A stretch of 8,968 bases of DNA from Mycobacteriaceae bacterium (GCA_013362555.1 JABFVX010000399.1:1-8968); one strand, 5' to 3'; numbered from the stretch's first letter, positions 1 to 6,922 are shown. Made by a program: numbers and translations. Notes: a model not told the origin generated them from the letters alone.

Positions 1-1797
1 GATGCCCGCCCCGTGGGGGGCGGCCGCCCCGGGGGGCGCGCTCGCCGGGGCAGCGGCCGGGGCGACGGCGGAATCGGGTCCAGGGGTGAAGAACGGCACG
101 CCGTCCTTCACCCCCATGGTGTATGTCTGCGGCTTGCCGTCCGGCCCAGTCACGTTCACGGTGACATTGCCGTCCGGCCCCTGCGAGATCTTCGTGCGGC
201 CGCCGGGCGCGTCGAACTCCGCCAGCGTCCGCGACCCCGGCGGATTCTGTCCCCCGGCCGCGGTCACGATGTCCGAGCCTTCCGGCTTCCGATGCCGCCC
301 GCCGCCGTCCGCGGTGGTCGCCCCGGCGCCGTTGGCTCCGCTGATCCCGTCCTTGCCGGTCCCCGCCACCTGCTGGATCGTGCTCGACAGCTGGCTCAGC
401 CCCTGCCCCGCCGTCGTGGCGAGCTGACTGAGCTGACTGAGCACGGTGGTGCCGGTCGTATTCGGGTTGGTCGGTGTCGTGGGCGTGGTGGGCGTCGTCG
501 GTGTCGCGGGCGTCGTGGGGTTGTTCGGGGTGACGCCCGCGGCCGAGACCTGCCCGTTCGTGTCGGTGCCCAGTCCGGCGGCGGCGGGCTGGTAGACCGG
601 GGCTTGCACCTGAGGCTGCGGCTGCGGCGCCGGGATGTCCACCTGAGGCGCCGGATAGTGCTTGGGGTCGACGTCATTCATCGCCCGCACGAGCGTGTCG
701 TAGAGCTGGACGACGCCGTCGTGCGTCTGCCGGCACAGGGTCAGATACGCCGTGACGTAGCCTTCGACCGTCTCCTTGAACGGCCCCTGGACCCACGCCA
801 GGCAAACGCGCCCCAGCTCCTCCTTGCCGTTGGTGCGGTCGATCGCGTCGTCGGATTTGAGGGTGACCCCGAAAATCTTGGCCACGCGGTCGTAGTTGTT
901 CCCGTAATTCGCCAGAGCGACACTGTCGCCGCCCTTGGAATGACTGATGTCAATGACGGACGACACGTCGTCCTCGGACATCAGGGTTGAGTAGTCGTGT
1001 TTGCCCGAGCCGGCGGACAGCGCTCCGTCGGAGTCGTGCATGTCGACGCCCGCGATGCCCTTGACATCCTTGAGCTGGGCAAATGCGTCAACCTTGCGCT
1101 GTACCAGCTGGCGCAGCTGTTGCGCCGCCGCGCGGATGACGGGCGGCATGCCCGCCATGATCTGAAGATCGCCGCCGACCGCGTCGACCATTTTCTGCAA
1201 GAGCTGCTGTGCGCTGTCCCCGGCCTTGTCGCCCCATTTGCCGTGCAGCGACGTCGTGGTCGCCGACTGGTGCGCCCAGGAATTCTGTTGCAGCCCGGGA
1301 ATCACCTTGTTGATGTTGTCGGCCACGGCGTCCAGCGCCGCGAGGTCCATGCCGCGTTCCTGGTCGTACTTCTGCTCCAGCAGCGTCAGCCCGACCGCGC
1401 CCTCGTCGCCCGGCACGTCCAGCCCGGGCGGGTTGTGGCCGAAGGCGGCGTTGTACCGCGCAATCGCGCCTTTGAACCAGGCCAGGCCGTAGGCGCCTTC
1501 GTCCAGCATCTGGTCGACGCTGACAGCGGCGTCCGTCACTCGGCCGCCCGCGCTGCGGGATCCGTCGTTGGCCAGCACCGTACCGAGGTTGACGGCCTGG
1601 GCGCCCGCGGCCTTCGGCATTCGCGGATCGACGCCGCCCGCGTAACCGGCCCAGCCTGCCGACGTCAGCGGGGTCTTGCCGTCGGTCTGCGTGCCGCCGG
1701 TGTCGACGTGGACCCACTGGTCGGACATGGCGGGCTTGCCGTCGGCGGGAGCAGGAGGGGCGAAATGCAGCTCCGGGGGCGTGAGCTCGCCGGTCAT
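1..1797 (-). CDS. Large putative type VII (ESX) secretion substrate, C-terminus beyond left edge
   Basis: An open frame of 599 codons runs from ATG at 1797 to base 1 with no stop, so the C-terminus lies outside the window. The start overlaps the TGA of the upstream small gene (ATGA), which implies translational coupling. There is no signal peptide or membrane segment. Residues about 140-260 look like a long helical hairpin with a Trp-Gly at 188-189 (KWGDKAGDSAQQ), recalling the WxG turn of WXG100/PPE-type ESX proteins. Residues 300-380 form a second, mostly helical part that I do not recognise. Residues 383-450 are a Pro/Gln- then Thr/Pro-rich linker. The stretch 451-475 has repeated Ser-Gln-Leu. 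Residues 520-580 look like a small beta-rich module containing two GPDG(N/K) copies, then an Ala/Pro-rich stretch at the edge. A secreted ESX substrate is inferred from architecture and from the WXG-like partner. No enzymatic domain is visible in this part; a toxin or effector domain could follow. Confidence 0.75.
   Translation of the reverse strand, partial: MTGELTPPELHFAPPAPADGKPAMSDQWVHVDTGGTQTDGKTPLTSAGWAGYAGGVDPRMPKAAGAQAVNLGTVLANDGSRSAGGRVTDAAVSVDQMLDEGAYGLAWFKGAIARYNAAFGHNPPGLDVPGDEGAVGLTLLEQKYDQERGMDLAALDAVADNINKVIPGLQQNSWAHQSATTTSLHGKWGDKAGDSAQQLLQKMVDAVGGDLQIMAGMPPVIRAAAQQLRQLVQRKVDAFAQLKDVKGIAGVDMHDSDGALSAGSGKHDYSTLMSEDDVSSVIDISHSKGGDSVALANYGNNYDRVAKIFGVTLKSDDAIDRTNGKEELGRVCLAWVQGPFKETVEGYVTAYLTLCRQTHDGVVQLYDTLVRAMNDVDPKHYPAPQVDIPAPQPQPQVQAPVYQPAAAGLGTDTNGQVSAAGVTPNNPTTPATPTTPTTPTTPTNPNTTGTTVLSQLSQLATTAGQGLSQLSSTIQQVAGTGKDGISGANGAGATTADGGGRHRKPEGSDIVTAAGGQNPPGSRTLAEFDAPGGRTKISQGPDGNVTVNVTGPDGKPQTYTMGVKDGVPFFTPGPDSAVAPAAAPASAPPGAAAPHGAGI
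454..528 (-). repeat. Thr/Pro-rich low-complexity linker coding repeat
   Basis: Codons for residues 424-448 of the large ESX-like protein encode reiterated Thr-Thr-Pro units (PTTPATPTTPTTP and flanks), seen on the plus strand as a degenerate repeat of ggcgtcgt/ggtg units. Such linkers commonly separate an N-terminal secretion module from a C-terminal domain. The repeat may vary in length between strains. Confidence 0.7.
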
Positions 1798-2138
1798 GAC
1801 GTGCTCGGCTTCAAGGTGAGCCCGGAGCCGTCGGACCCGAGGTCGGCGCCGAGAGCGCTGAACTGCGCGGCGATCCCCTGGTCGGTGGACTGCACGCGGT
1901 TGGCGCTGTTCCGAAGACCGTTCGCACAGTGGTCGCTGGCCTGCGCCCAGTTGTCGAGCACGGTCTTGAAAGCTTCGATCCGCTGGTGAACCAATGCGCC
2001 CCGGTCCCCGTACCAGCGGTCGCGGCCTGCCTGCGCGCGGTCGAAGTCCTTGTCCAGCGCCGCACGCGCGGCCCGGATCGGGCCGGCGTCGAACTGGGTG
2101 GCGGCATTGCGCACCGCCGCGGTATCCATTTCCGTCAT
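1794..2138 (-). CDS. Small WXG100-like (ESX/T7SS-associated) protein
   Basis: This 114-residue protein has no signal peptide and is almost wholly helical, with a central Trp-Tyr-Gly at residues 42-44 (DRWYGDRG). That fits the helix-turn-helix hairpin of WXG100 proteins, which are about 100 residues long and are exported as dimers by type VII secretion systems. A Ser/Gly/Thr-rich tail follows residue 100. The usual C-terminal YxxxD/E export signal is not obvious, so it may be exported through its partner. The ATG at 2138 is preceded by GGGG with a 7-nt spacing; an internal ATG at 2129 is less well placed. Its TGA overlaps the ATG of the next, large gene by four bases, suggesting a co-translated pair. 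The family call rests on length, fold pattern and the WYG turn; the substrate and function are unknown. Confidence 0.7.
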   Translation of the reverse strand: MTEMDTAAVRNAATQFDAGPIRAARAALDKDFDRAQAGRDRWYGDRGALVHQRIEAFKTVLDNWAQASDHCANGLRNSANRVQSTDQGIAAQFSALGADLGSDGSGLTLKPSTS

Positions 2139-2170
2139 GACTCGACCCCAGACACAGCAACTCCCCTCAC

Positions 2171-2199
2171 ACCTACGACGCTGATACTACGTCGTAGGT
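2171..2199. promoter_or_regulatory. 10-bp perfect inverted repeat, candidate operator of the ESX-like pair
   Basis: Arms ACCTACGACG (2171-2180) and CGTCGTAGGT (2190-2199) are exact reverse complements around a 9-nt centre. On the minus strand the centre reads TAGTATCAG, so a -10-like TAGTAT lies between the arms, about 45-50 bp upstream of the ATG at 2138. No convincing -35 is seen. No T-run follows on either strand, so an operator for a dimeric regulator fits better than a terminator. Confidence 0.45.
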
Positions 2200-2200
2200 T

Positions 2201-2237
2201 CCCGCGGAACGACCCGTGCGGGCTCGGGAGCCGCGGG
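2201..2237 (-). terminator. GC-rich dyad after cvnD, possible terminator
   Basis: CCCGCGG (2201-2207) pairs with CCGCGGG (2231-2237). The 23-nt interval holds a further short hairpin (GGCTC/GAGCC on the minus strand, partly overlapping the outer arm). It begins 6 bases after the cvnD stop codon. There is no T-tract, as is common in high-GC actinobacteria. In sequence this GC-rich such dyads arise easily, so the call is weak. Confidence 0.25.
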
Positions 2238-2242
2238 GGTCC

Positions 2243-2842
2243 TCAGTGGGGAGCGGTGACGCGGGCATTCTCCGCAGTGGCGATCAGGTGGGTCATCAGG
2301 GTCACGAGGACCTCTTTGGCGGAGGCGCGGTTGCGGGCGTCGCAGAGGTTCACCGGGATGCCCGCGTCCAGGTCGAGGGCATCGCGGACTTCGTCGACGG
2401 TGTAGGACGGGGCGCCGTCGAAGCAGTTCACGGCGACCATGAACGGCACGCCCTTGCGCTCGAAATAGTCGACGGCGGCGAAGGAGCCGTCGAGCCTGCG
2501 GGTGTCGGCGAGGATCACCGCGCCGAGGGCGCCGCGGGACAGCTCGTCCCACAGAAACCAGAAGCGGTCCTGGCCCGGGGTGCCGAACAGATACAGCACC
2601 AGTTCCGGGTTGATAGTGATGCGGCCGAAATCCAGAGCCACCGTGGTCGTCGACTTCGTCTCGACGCCGGAAAGATCGTCGACGCTGGTGCTCAGTTCGC
2701 TGAGCACCTCCTCAGTGCGCAGCGGCGGGATCTCGCTCACCGACGACACCATCGTGGTTTTGCCGACGCCGAACCCGCCCGCGATCACGATCTTCACCGA
2801 CGCCGTTATCCCCGAGTCGGTGTCACGACTTCCGAATGCCAT
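2243..2842 (-). CDS. cvnD: Conservon GTPase CvnD (MglA/Ras-like small GTPase)
   Basis: This 199-residue protein is the GTPase of the conservon and probably acts as a GTP/GDP switch at the membrane with CvnA, CvnB and CvnC. The P-loop is at 22-30 (GGFGVGKTT). A Thr-rich switch I lies near 63-67. The G3 region at 87-94 is GTPGQDRF: the Asp of the Ras DTAGQ motif is replaced by Gly, as is normal for MglA-type proteins, while Gln91 is kept. G4 is NCFD at 139-142, a variant of NKxD typical of this family, and CDAR at 167-170 fits G5. I chose the ATG at 2842, which overlaps the end of cvnC by 20 bases. A longer in-frame start at 2929 would add 29 residues that match no family member and lie deep inside cvnC. 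Last gene of the operon; no cytochrome P450 gene follows, unlike some Streptomyces conservons. Confidence 0.92.
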   Translation of the reverse strand: MAFGSRDTDSGITASVKIVIAGGFGVGKTTMVSSVSEIPPLRTEEVLSELSTSVDDLSGVETKSTTTVALDFGRITINPELVLYLFGTPGQDRFWFLWDELSRGALGAVILADTRRLDGSFAAVDYFERKGVPFMVAVNCFDGAPSYTVDEVRDALDLDAGIPVNLCDARNRASAKEVLVTLMTHLIATAENARVTAPH

Positions 2843-3203
2843 CAAGTACCGCCCGCATGAGGTCGAGGTCGGAACGGCTGTTGCCGTCCAAGTGCAGAGG
2901 TTCCCGGAATTCCAGGAGCCCGTCGTCAATCAGGTCGTTGAGCAAGATCTTCGTCACCAGCAGCGGCAGTTGCAACGCGGCCGCGACTTCCGCCACGCTG
3001 ATGGGGATTTCGCACGCGTGCAGAATAGCCGCGTACTCCGGTTCGGTGCGGCGCAACTGCGCAACCTGGCCGATGCGGCCGACTACCGTGATGACGTCCA
3101 GGTCGCGGCGGTCGGCGTTGCTGGTGCGCCCACGCACGATCGCATACGGGCGCACCAGCGGGCCTGCGGCTTCGTCGTACCAGTACTCGCGCTTGCGTGT
3201 CAT
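2823..3203 (-). CDS. cvnC: Conservon protein CvnC (DUF742 family)
   Basis: This 126-residue protein matches the DUF742 family by its N-terminal LVRPYAIVRGRT segment (residues 16-27), the central ITVVG and the segment ILHACEIPISVAEVAAAL, which resembles the helix-turn-helix part of a winged-helix fold. It ends with LLNDLIDDGLLE and a short tail. Members are the third component of actinobacterial conservons, between the roadblock protein and the GTPase. Their biochemical role is not established; they are thought to bind the other Cvn proteins at the membrane, and DNA binding is possible from the fold but not demonstrated. The ATG at 3203 overlaps the TGA of cvnB by four bases (ATGA), and its own end overlaps the cvnD start, so translation is probably coupled. 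The length is normal for the family. Confidence 0.9.
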   Translation of the reverse strand: MTRKREYWYDEAAGPLVRPYAIVRGRTSNADRRDLDVITVVGRIGQVAQLRRTEPEYAAILHACEIPISVAEVAAALQLPLLVTKILLNDLIDDGLLEFREPLHLDGNSRSDLDLMRAVLDGIRKS

Positions 3204-3628
3204 GCCGTCGGCGCGTCGCGGTTGGCTACGAGATCCGGTCTGGGCGTTGTGGACAGGGCGTTGCCGACCCGCTGGACCATCTGGTGCATCTCATAGGCCA
3301 CCATTCCCATGTTGGCGCTCTCGGCCGCGACCAGCGCCAGGCAGGCATTCTCGCCCGCCGAGGTGACGAACAGCATGGCCTGGTCGAACTCGATCACCGC
3401 CTGCCGCACCCGGTTGGCCTGGAATCGGCTGCCCGCACTGTGCGCCAGCCCTTGCAGGGCAGAGGAAATGGCGCACAGGTGGTCGGCGTCGTCGCGGTTG
3501 ATCTCGGCGGAACGCCCCAGCAGCAGCCCGTCGCTGGACAGCACGACGGCGTGGCGAACGCCCGCCAAACGCTGCACGAGGTCATTGAGCAGCCAGTCCA
3601 GTCCTTGACTGGCCGAAGTTGTCACCAT
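3200..3628 (-). CDS. cvnB: Conservon protein CvnB (roadblock/LC7 domain)
   Basis: This 142-residue protein has the roadblock/LC7 fold, with LDWLLNDLVQRLAGVRHAVVLSSDGLLLG near the N-terminus and, later, the beta-strand pair around AVIEFDQAMLFVTSAG and CLALVA. In MglA-type systems roadblock proteins (MglB) bind the GTPase and stimulate hydrolysis; in conservons CvnB is taken to play a similar part for CvnD, though that is inference here. The start is uncertain. GTG at 3640 overlaps the cvnA stop by four bases (GTGA) and would add MRRT; ATG at 3628 and GTG at 3625 follow closely. I chose ATG 3628 because homologues begin just before the WLL motif and no start has a clear ribosome binding site. 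The C-terminal 15 or so residues after VQRVGNAL are a short variable tail. Confidence 0.9.
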   Translation of the reverse strand: MVTTSASQGLDWLLNDLVQRLAGVRHAVVLSSDGLLLGRSAEINRDDADHLCAISSALQGLAHSAGSRFQANRVRQAVIEFDQAMLFVTSAGENACLALVAAESANMGMVAYEMHQMVQRVGNALSTTPRPDLVANRDAPTA

Positions 3629-3636
3629 TGTTCGTC

Positions 3637-5886
3637 TCACTCGTCGGGTAGGGATTTCGGTTCGGTGAGCAGCTCGGAGCGGCCGAGCCGGGTACCCTGC
3701 TCGATCGCCGAGAACAGGTCCCGGGCCTCGTCGGCGGATTGGACCAGCCCGCCCAGCGGCGCGGAATCGGCGCTCGGCGTCACCCGGATCTGCTCGTCCT
3801 CGTCAGCCGCACTGTGCCGCACGCGGCGCGGCAGCTGCGGCCTGTTCCCTTCCGCGACAGCCGGTCCGCTCTCACCGAGGGCGTTCATGCCGAAGCCGTT
3901 GGCGTCGAGACCGTTCGCGTGCAGGCCATTCGTCGTCGGAATCGACTCGGGCGCAGCGGCTTCGACGACCACACGAGGTGCGGGCGGATCGGATACGAGG
4001 TGGCTGGACGGGACGATCACGATGGCTCGGATACCGCCGTAGAGCGACTCCGACAGCCGCACAGACGATCCGGTGCGGGCAGCCAGCTTCGCCGTCACGA
4101 ACAACCCCAGTCGCGAGTCGCTCGACAGCGTAGTCACATTGAAGTCGCTTGGCGTGGCGAGCTGTTCGTTCGCCTCAGCGAGTTCGTCCGCCGTCATGCC
4201 GAGGCCGCGGTCGGTGATCTCCACCGCTACGCCCTTGCCGACGATCGCACCGGACACCTCCACACGGGTCTCGGGCGGCGAGAACGACGTTGCGTTGTCG
4301 ACGAGTTCGGCGATGAGGTGAACCAGGTCGGCCACAACAGCGCCGGAGATCCGCAGGTCCGGCAGCGGCGCGGTGTGCACTCGGGCGAAGTGCTCGGTCT
4401 CGGCGATCGCGCTGCGCACCAAGTCGGTCAGCGGCACCGGGTTGTTCCAGCGGCGCCCGGGCTGCTCGCCGCCGAGGATGATCAGGTTCTCCGCGTTGCG
4501 CCGCTCCCGGGTGGCCAGGTGATCCAGCGTGAATAGCACATCCAGGTACGCCGGGTCGTCGAACTCGTACTCCGCCTTGCCGAGCACCTCGAGCTGGCGG
4601 TGCAGCACGACCTGGCTGCGGTGTGCGATGTTCAGGAACACCGCTTGCACGCCGCTGCGGGTGCTCGCCTCGGTCTCGGCAGCTTCGAGAGCCGCGAGCT
4701 GGGCGCGGTTGAAAGCGTCTGCCACCTCGCCGATTTCGTCCTTGCCGTAATCCAGCGGGGTGACCTGCTCCGCAACGTTGACCGACTCGCCGTTGCGGAC
4801 CCGGTTCATGATGTCGGGCAGCTGCTCGTCGGCCAGCGCGAGCGTCTCGTTGCGGAGCCGCCGCAACCGCCCGATCACCCGCCTCGACATCCACAGCGCC
4901 AGGCCGAAAGCGAGCAGCGAAACGAGCAGCACCGCGCCGCCCGCGATCAGCGAGTTGCGGGTGATCCGGTTGCCGTCTTCCTTGGCCTCGTGCAGCGCGG
5001 CGGCCTGGTGCGCGGCATAGGCGGCGCCCAGGTCGGTGTTGACGGCCACTGCGGCGTTGGCCCACTCCATCAGTCGGGCGGGCGAAACATCCTCGGCGGG
5101 CCTGCCAGCAACTCGACGAATGAGACTGTCTTCGAACGCAATCAGTTGCTGCCAGGCCGGAGTGGCAGCCAGCGCCTGGATTTTCGCGCGCTCCTCCGCA
5201 GGCAGGCCGTCGAGCAACTCGGCCATGTCGTCGAAATGCTCTTTGATTTCATGCGAGAAGTCGGCCAGCAGCGCGGGCGCCAGGCCGCCGCGGCTGGCGG
5301 CCACGCCGGCGAGCACCGCACTGCGGGTGATGGCCTCGCCCAGCTCGTACACGGCGATGCCGAACTCCTGCTTGCGACCCGCCTCCCGATCCGGCGCGGA
5401 ACGCACGATGAGCTTCAGAAACCCGCCGAGGAGGGCGTCCACCAGGTGGTTGTAATAGGAGTACGCATCCTGGATGGGCAGCGACCCCGCGTCGGTCCTG
5501 GCCCGGATGGCAGGCAGTTGCGCCACCAACTCGGCGATCGACTTCATGAGGCGCTCGTACGCGTCCGGCGCGAAGCGCGGAACCTGCGCCGACTGGTTCA
5601 CCCGCGCCAGGCCCGCATCGAGGCGTTTGCGCTGCTTGAGCAGATCCTCCGGGTTGAACGGAGCACCGGCCACCTTCAGCAGCGCCAGCCTGCGCTCCTG
5701 TTGTAGCGCGTCGGCCAGGTCCAAGCCGGACGCGGTGCCCGCGCCGACCTGGACGGCCCACTCCCTGGCCTCCAGTCCATTGCGAACCAGGTAACCCGCG
5801 GCCCCCACGCCGGCCCCCAGCAACGTGAGACTTGGGACCAGTGCGATGGCCAGGATGCGACCGCGAACACCGACGTTGACGAGCAT
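3637..5886 (-). CDS. cvnA: Conservon sensor CvnA (NIT-domain, HAMP, histidine-kinase-like ATPase)
   Basis: A 749-residue inner-membrane sensor. The first membrane helix is about 10-33. An extracytoplasmic helical domain of the nitrate/nitrite-sensing (NIT) type covers about 45-305. The second membrane helix is about 313-333, and a HAMP-like linker covers 334-405. A helical region with H422, H429 and LDHLATRERRN (454-464) follows. The ATP-binding domain (516-628) has N-box ELVDNATSFSPP (527-538), DRGLGM (559-564) and RLGLF (592-596). The tail (629-749) is disordered, with Asn-Gly repeats at 653-668, then LPRRVR (685-690) and a terminal FSAIEQGTRLGR box seen in this family. CvnA proteins resemble histidine kinases but have no dedicated response regulator; they signal to the roadblock, DUF742 and GTPase proteins encoded next to them. 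The ATG at 5886 has AGGG 7 nt upstream. The stimulus is unknown; nitrate sensing should not be assumed from the domain name. Confidence 0.93.
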   Translation of the reverse strand: MLVNVGVRGRILAIALVPSLTLLGAGVGAAGYLVRNGLEAREWAVQVGAGTASGLDLADALQQERRLALLKVAGAPFNPEDLLKQRKRLDAGLARVNQSAQVPRFAPDAYERLMKSIAELVAQLPAIRARTDAGSLPIQDAYSYYNHLVDALLGGFLKLIVRSAPDREAGRKQEFGIAVYELGEAITRSAVLAGVAASRGGLAPALLADFSHEIKEHFDDMAELLDGLPAEERAKIQALAATPAWQQLIAFEDSLIRRVAGRPAEDVSPARLMEWANAAVAVNTDLGAAYAAHQAAALHEAKEDGNRITRNSLIAGGAVLLVSLLAFGLALWMSRRVIGRLRRLRNETLALADEQLPDIMNRVRNGESVNVAEQVTPLDYGKDEIGEVADAFNRAQLAALEAAETEASTRSGVQAVFLNIAHRSQVVLHRQLEVLGKAEYEFDDPAYLDVLFTLDHLATRERRNAENLIILGGEQPGRRWNNPVPLTDLVRSAIAETEHFARVHTAPLPDLRISGAVVADLVHLIAELVDNATSFSPPETRVEVSGAIVGKGVAVEITDRGLGMTADELAEANEQLATPSDFNVTTLSSDSRLGLFVTAKLAARTGSSVRLSESLYGGIRAIVIVPSSHLVSDPPAPRVVVEAAAPESIPTTNGLHANGLDANGFGMNALGESGPAVAEGNRPQLPRRVRHSAADEDEQIRVTPSADSAPLGGLVQSADEARDLFSAIEQGTRLGRSELLTEPKSLPDE

Positions 5887-5893
5887 TTCGACA

Positions 5894-5897
5894 CCCT
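5894..5897 (-). promoter_or_regulatory. Ribosome binding site of cvnA
   Basis: AGGG on the minus strand, 7 nt before the ATG at 5886, supports that start over the out-of-frame ATG at 5894. Confidence 0.55.
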
Positions 5898-5925
5898 AAC
5901 GAAGGAATCCGCGAAGCTGATAACA

Positions 5926-5954
5926 ATCTTAAATCATCCTGGCCAGTATGTAAT
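5926..5954 (-). promoter_or_regulatory. Candidate promoter of the cvnABCD operon
   Basis: On the minus strand, ATTACA (5949-5954) and TAAGAT (5926-5931) are separated by 17 bp, each matching the vegetative consensus at 4 of 6 positions. They sit in the only AT-rich patch of the divergent region between cvnA and the reductase gene. That would place the transcript start about 30-35 nt upstream of the cvnA ATG. Confidence 0.4.
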
Positions 5955-6044
5955 TCGACCCCCGAGTACCGTCCTGTTATGCGGCGCGCCGATGAGTTCA
6001 CAGTCGCTGCACCGTCCACCCATCGAACAGCACGCCTCTCGACC

Positions 6045-6050
6045 GAGGAG
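6045..6050 (+). promoter_or_regulatory. Ribosome binding site of the reductase gene
   Basis: GAGGAG lies 8 nt before the ATG at 6059. It decides this start over an upstream ATG at 5979, which is in another frame and leads to a shadow ORF. Confidence 0.7.
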
Positions 6051-6058
6051 ACACCTCC

Positions 6059-6700
6059 ATGGGAAAAGTACGCTCCGACATCACGGTGTCCGCGGACGGC
6101 TATGCGGCCGGACCGAACCAGAGCCGGGACCATCCGCTCGGCGAAGGCGGTGAACAGCTGCACAACTGGGCATTCGCGCTGGAGTACTTCCGCTCCACGC
6201 ACGGGTTCGGCGACGGCGGCGAGGTCAATGCCAGCACGGCCGTCGTCGTCGAGTCGAAGGCGAATGTCGGCGCGGAAATCATGGGCCGCAACAAGTTCGG
6301 AGGCGGCCCCGGCCCCTGGCGCGCGGACGAGCCGTGGAACGGCTGGTGGGGCGAGGACCCGCCCTTCCACTGCCCGGTGTTCGTCCTCACCAACCATGCC
6401 AGGCAGCCGCTCACCCTCTCGGACACCACGTTCACCTTCGTTACCGAGGGCATCGACGCCGCACTGGCGCAGACCCGTGCGGCAGCGGGCGACAAGGACG
6501 TCTTCATCGGCGGCGGCGCCGACGTCATCCAGCAGTACCTGGCCGCGGGCCTGCTCGACGAGCTCGAGCTGCACATCACCCCCGTCGTCCTCGGCGGCGG
6601 GGAACGCCTGCTCGACAATGTCGGGCCCATCCGCCTCGAACAGATCCGCGCAGTCGAAGCACCTGGCGTGACCCACGTCAAGTACCGCGTCCTGCACTGA
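6059..6700 (+). CDS. RibD C-terminal / dihydrofolate reductase-fold family protein
   Basis: A 213-residue cytoplasmic protein of the RibD-C/DHFR-fold superfamily (the group including YwjB/YyaP-type 'dihydrofolate reductase family' proteins). These are presumed NADPH-dependent reductases, most with unknown substrate. Seen in the sequence: the N-terminal strand and loop ITVSADGYAAG (8-18), the EIMGRNKFGG nucleotide-binding segment (73-82), the PVFVLTNHAR strand (106-115), the Gly-rich VFIGGGADVIQQYL (148-161), and the terminal LDELELHITPVVLGGGERLLD block (166-186). The ATG at 6059 is preceded by GAGGAG with an 8-nt gap, a strong ribosome binding site. The gene diverges from cvnA and stands alone before the tRNA gene. 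Classical DHFR (folate) activity is unlikely, because such proteins usually occur in addition to the true enzyme; the substrate cannot be told. Confidence 0.9.
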   Translation: MGKVRSDITVSADGYAAGPNQSRDHPLGEGGEQLHNWAFALEYFRSTHGFGDGGEVNASTAVVVESKANVGAEIMGRNKFGGGPGPWRADEPWNGWWGEDPPFHCPVFVLTNHARQPLTLSDTTFTFVTEGIDAALAQTRAAAGDKDVFIGGGADVIQQYLAAGLLDELELHITPVVLGGGERLLDNVGPIRLEQIRAVEAPGVTHVKYRVLH

Positions 6701-6733
6701 CCAGGCCGACTGGAGCCCCATTGCCCGCCACGC

Positions 6734-6739
6734 TACGAT
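6734..6739 (+). promoter_or_regulatory. Possible -10 element of the tRNA-Pro gene
   Basis: TACGAT ends 12 nt before the mature tRNA 5' end, a suitable place for a -10 element. No good -35 is visible, so this is tentative. Confidence 0.3.
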
Positions 6740-6751
6740 CTGTCCGATCAA

Positions 6752-6825
6752 CGGGGTGTGGCGCAGCTTGGTAGCGCATCCGCTTTGGGAGCGGAGGGTC
6801 GCAGGTTCAAATCCTGTCACCCCGA
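6752..6825 (+). tRNA. tRNA-Pro (anticodon TGG)
   Basis: A 74-nt cloverleaf can be folded by eye. The acceptor stem CGGGGTG (6752-6758) pairs with CACCCCG (6818-6824), followed by discriminator A at 6825. The D-arm contains GCGCAGCTTGGTAGCGC. The anticodon stem TCCGC/GCGGA encloses the loop TTTGGGA, giving anticodon TGG. The T-arm has the canonical GGTTCAAATCC. The 3' CCA is not encoded (CAA follows the discriminator), so it must be added by a nucleotidyltransferase. No duplicated 3' end or integrase gene is present to suggest use as an attachment site. Confidence 0.96.
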
Positions 6826-6836
6826 CAACGGACGGT

Positions 6837-6882
6837 AGGTCAAAGGCGGTGACCTCCTTGGCGAGCGTCGGATCGCCGACGC
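6837..6882. terminator. Hairpins between tRNA-Pro and the convergent photolyase gene
   Basis: There are two stem-loops. AGGTCA (6837-6842) pairs with TGACCT (6850-6855) around 7 nt. GCGTCGG (6865-6871) pairs with CCGACGC (6876-6882) around the tetraloop ATCG. Neither has a T-run. Lying between two convergent genes, the second, stronger one could act as a bidirectional terminator of the tail-less type found in high-GC genomes. Confidence 0.4.
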
Positions 6883-6922
6883 GGTGCAGCCCGGAGGATG
6901 GGCGATCCGAAAGGTGTACCGA

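Noticed and set aside
421..438. Tandem gagctgact repeat
   Set aside because: It is explained by the coding of Ser-Gln-Leu-Ser-Gln-Leu in the large protein; too short to be a separate element.
13..990. Long plus-strand ORFs at 2-427, 13-990 and 997-1989
   Set aside because: They lie opposite the continuous minus-strand ESX-like frame, are Arg/Gly/His-rich and show no family motifs.
2243..2929. 228-residue version of CvnD
   Set aside because: The 29 added residues overlap cvnC deeply and are not seen in MglA-type GTPases; the ATG at 2842 fits the family start.
4600..5706. 368-codon plus-strand ORF opposite cvnA
   Set aside because: cvnA has clear domains over the whole stretch; the opposite frame is a mirror shadow.
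5979..6671. Plus-strand ORF beginning at 5979 and overlapping the reductase gene
   Set aside because: It runs in another frame of the reductase, is Ser/Arg/Pro-rich and has no ribosome binding site.
5249..6820. 523-codon minus-strand ORF across the reductase gene and tRNA
   Set aside because: It is antisense to the clear reductase gene and the tRNA, then out of frame over cvnA; its composition is that of a GC-bias shadow.
6752..6825. tRNA-Pro as the attachment site of an integrated element
   Set aside because: No repeat of the tRNA 3' end, no integrase and no mobile genes are seen in the window.
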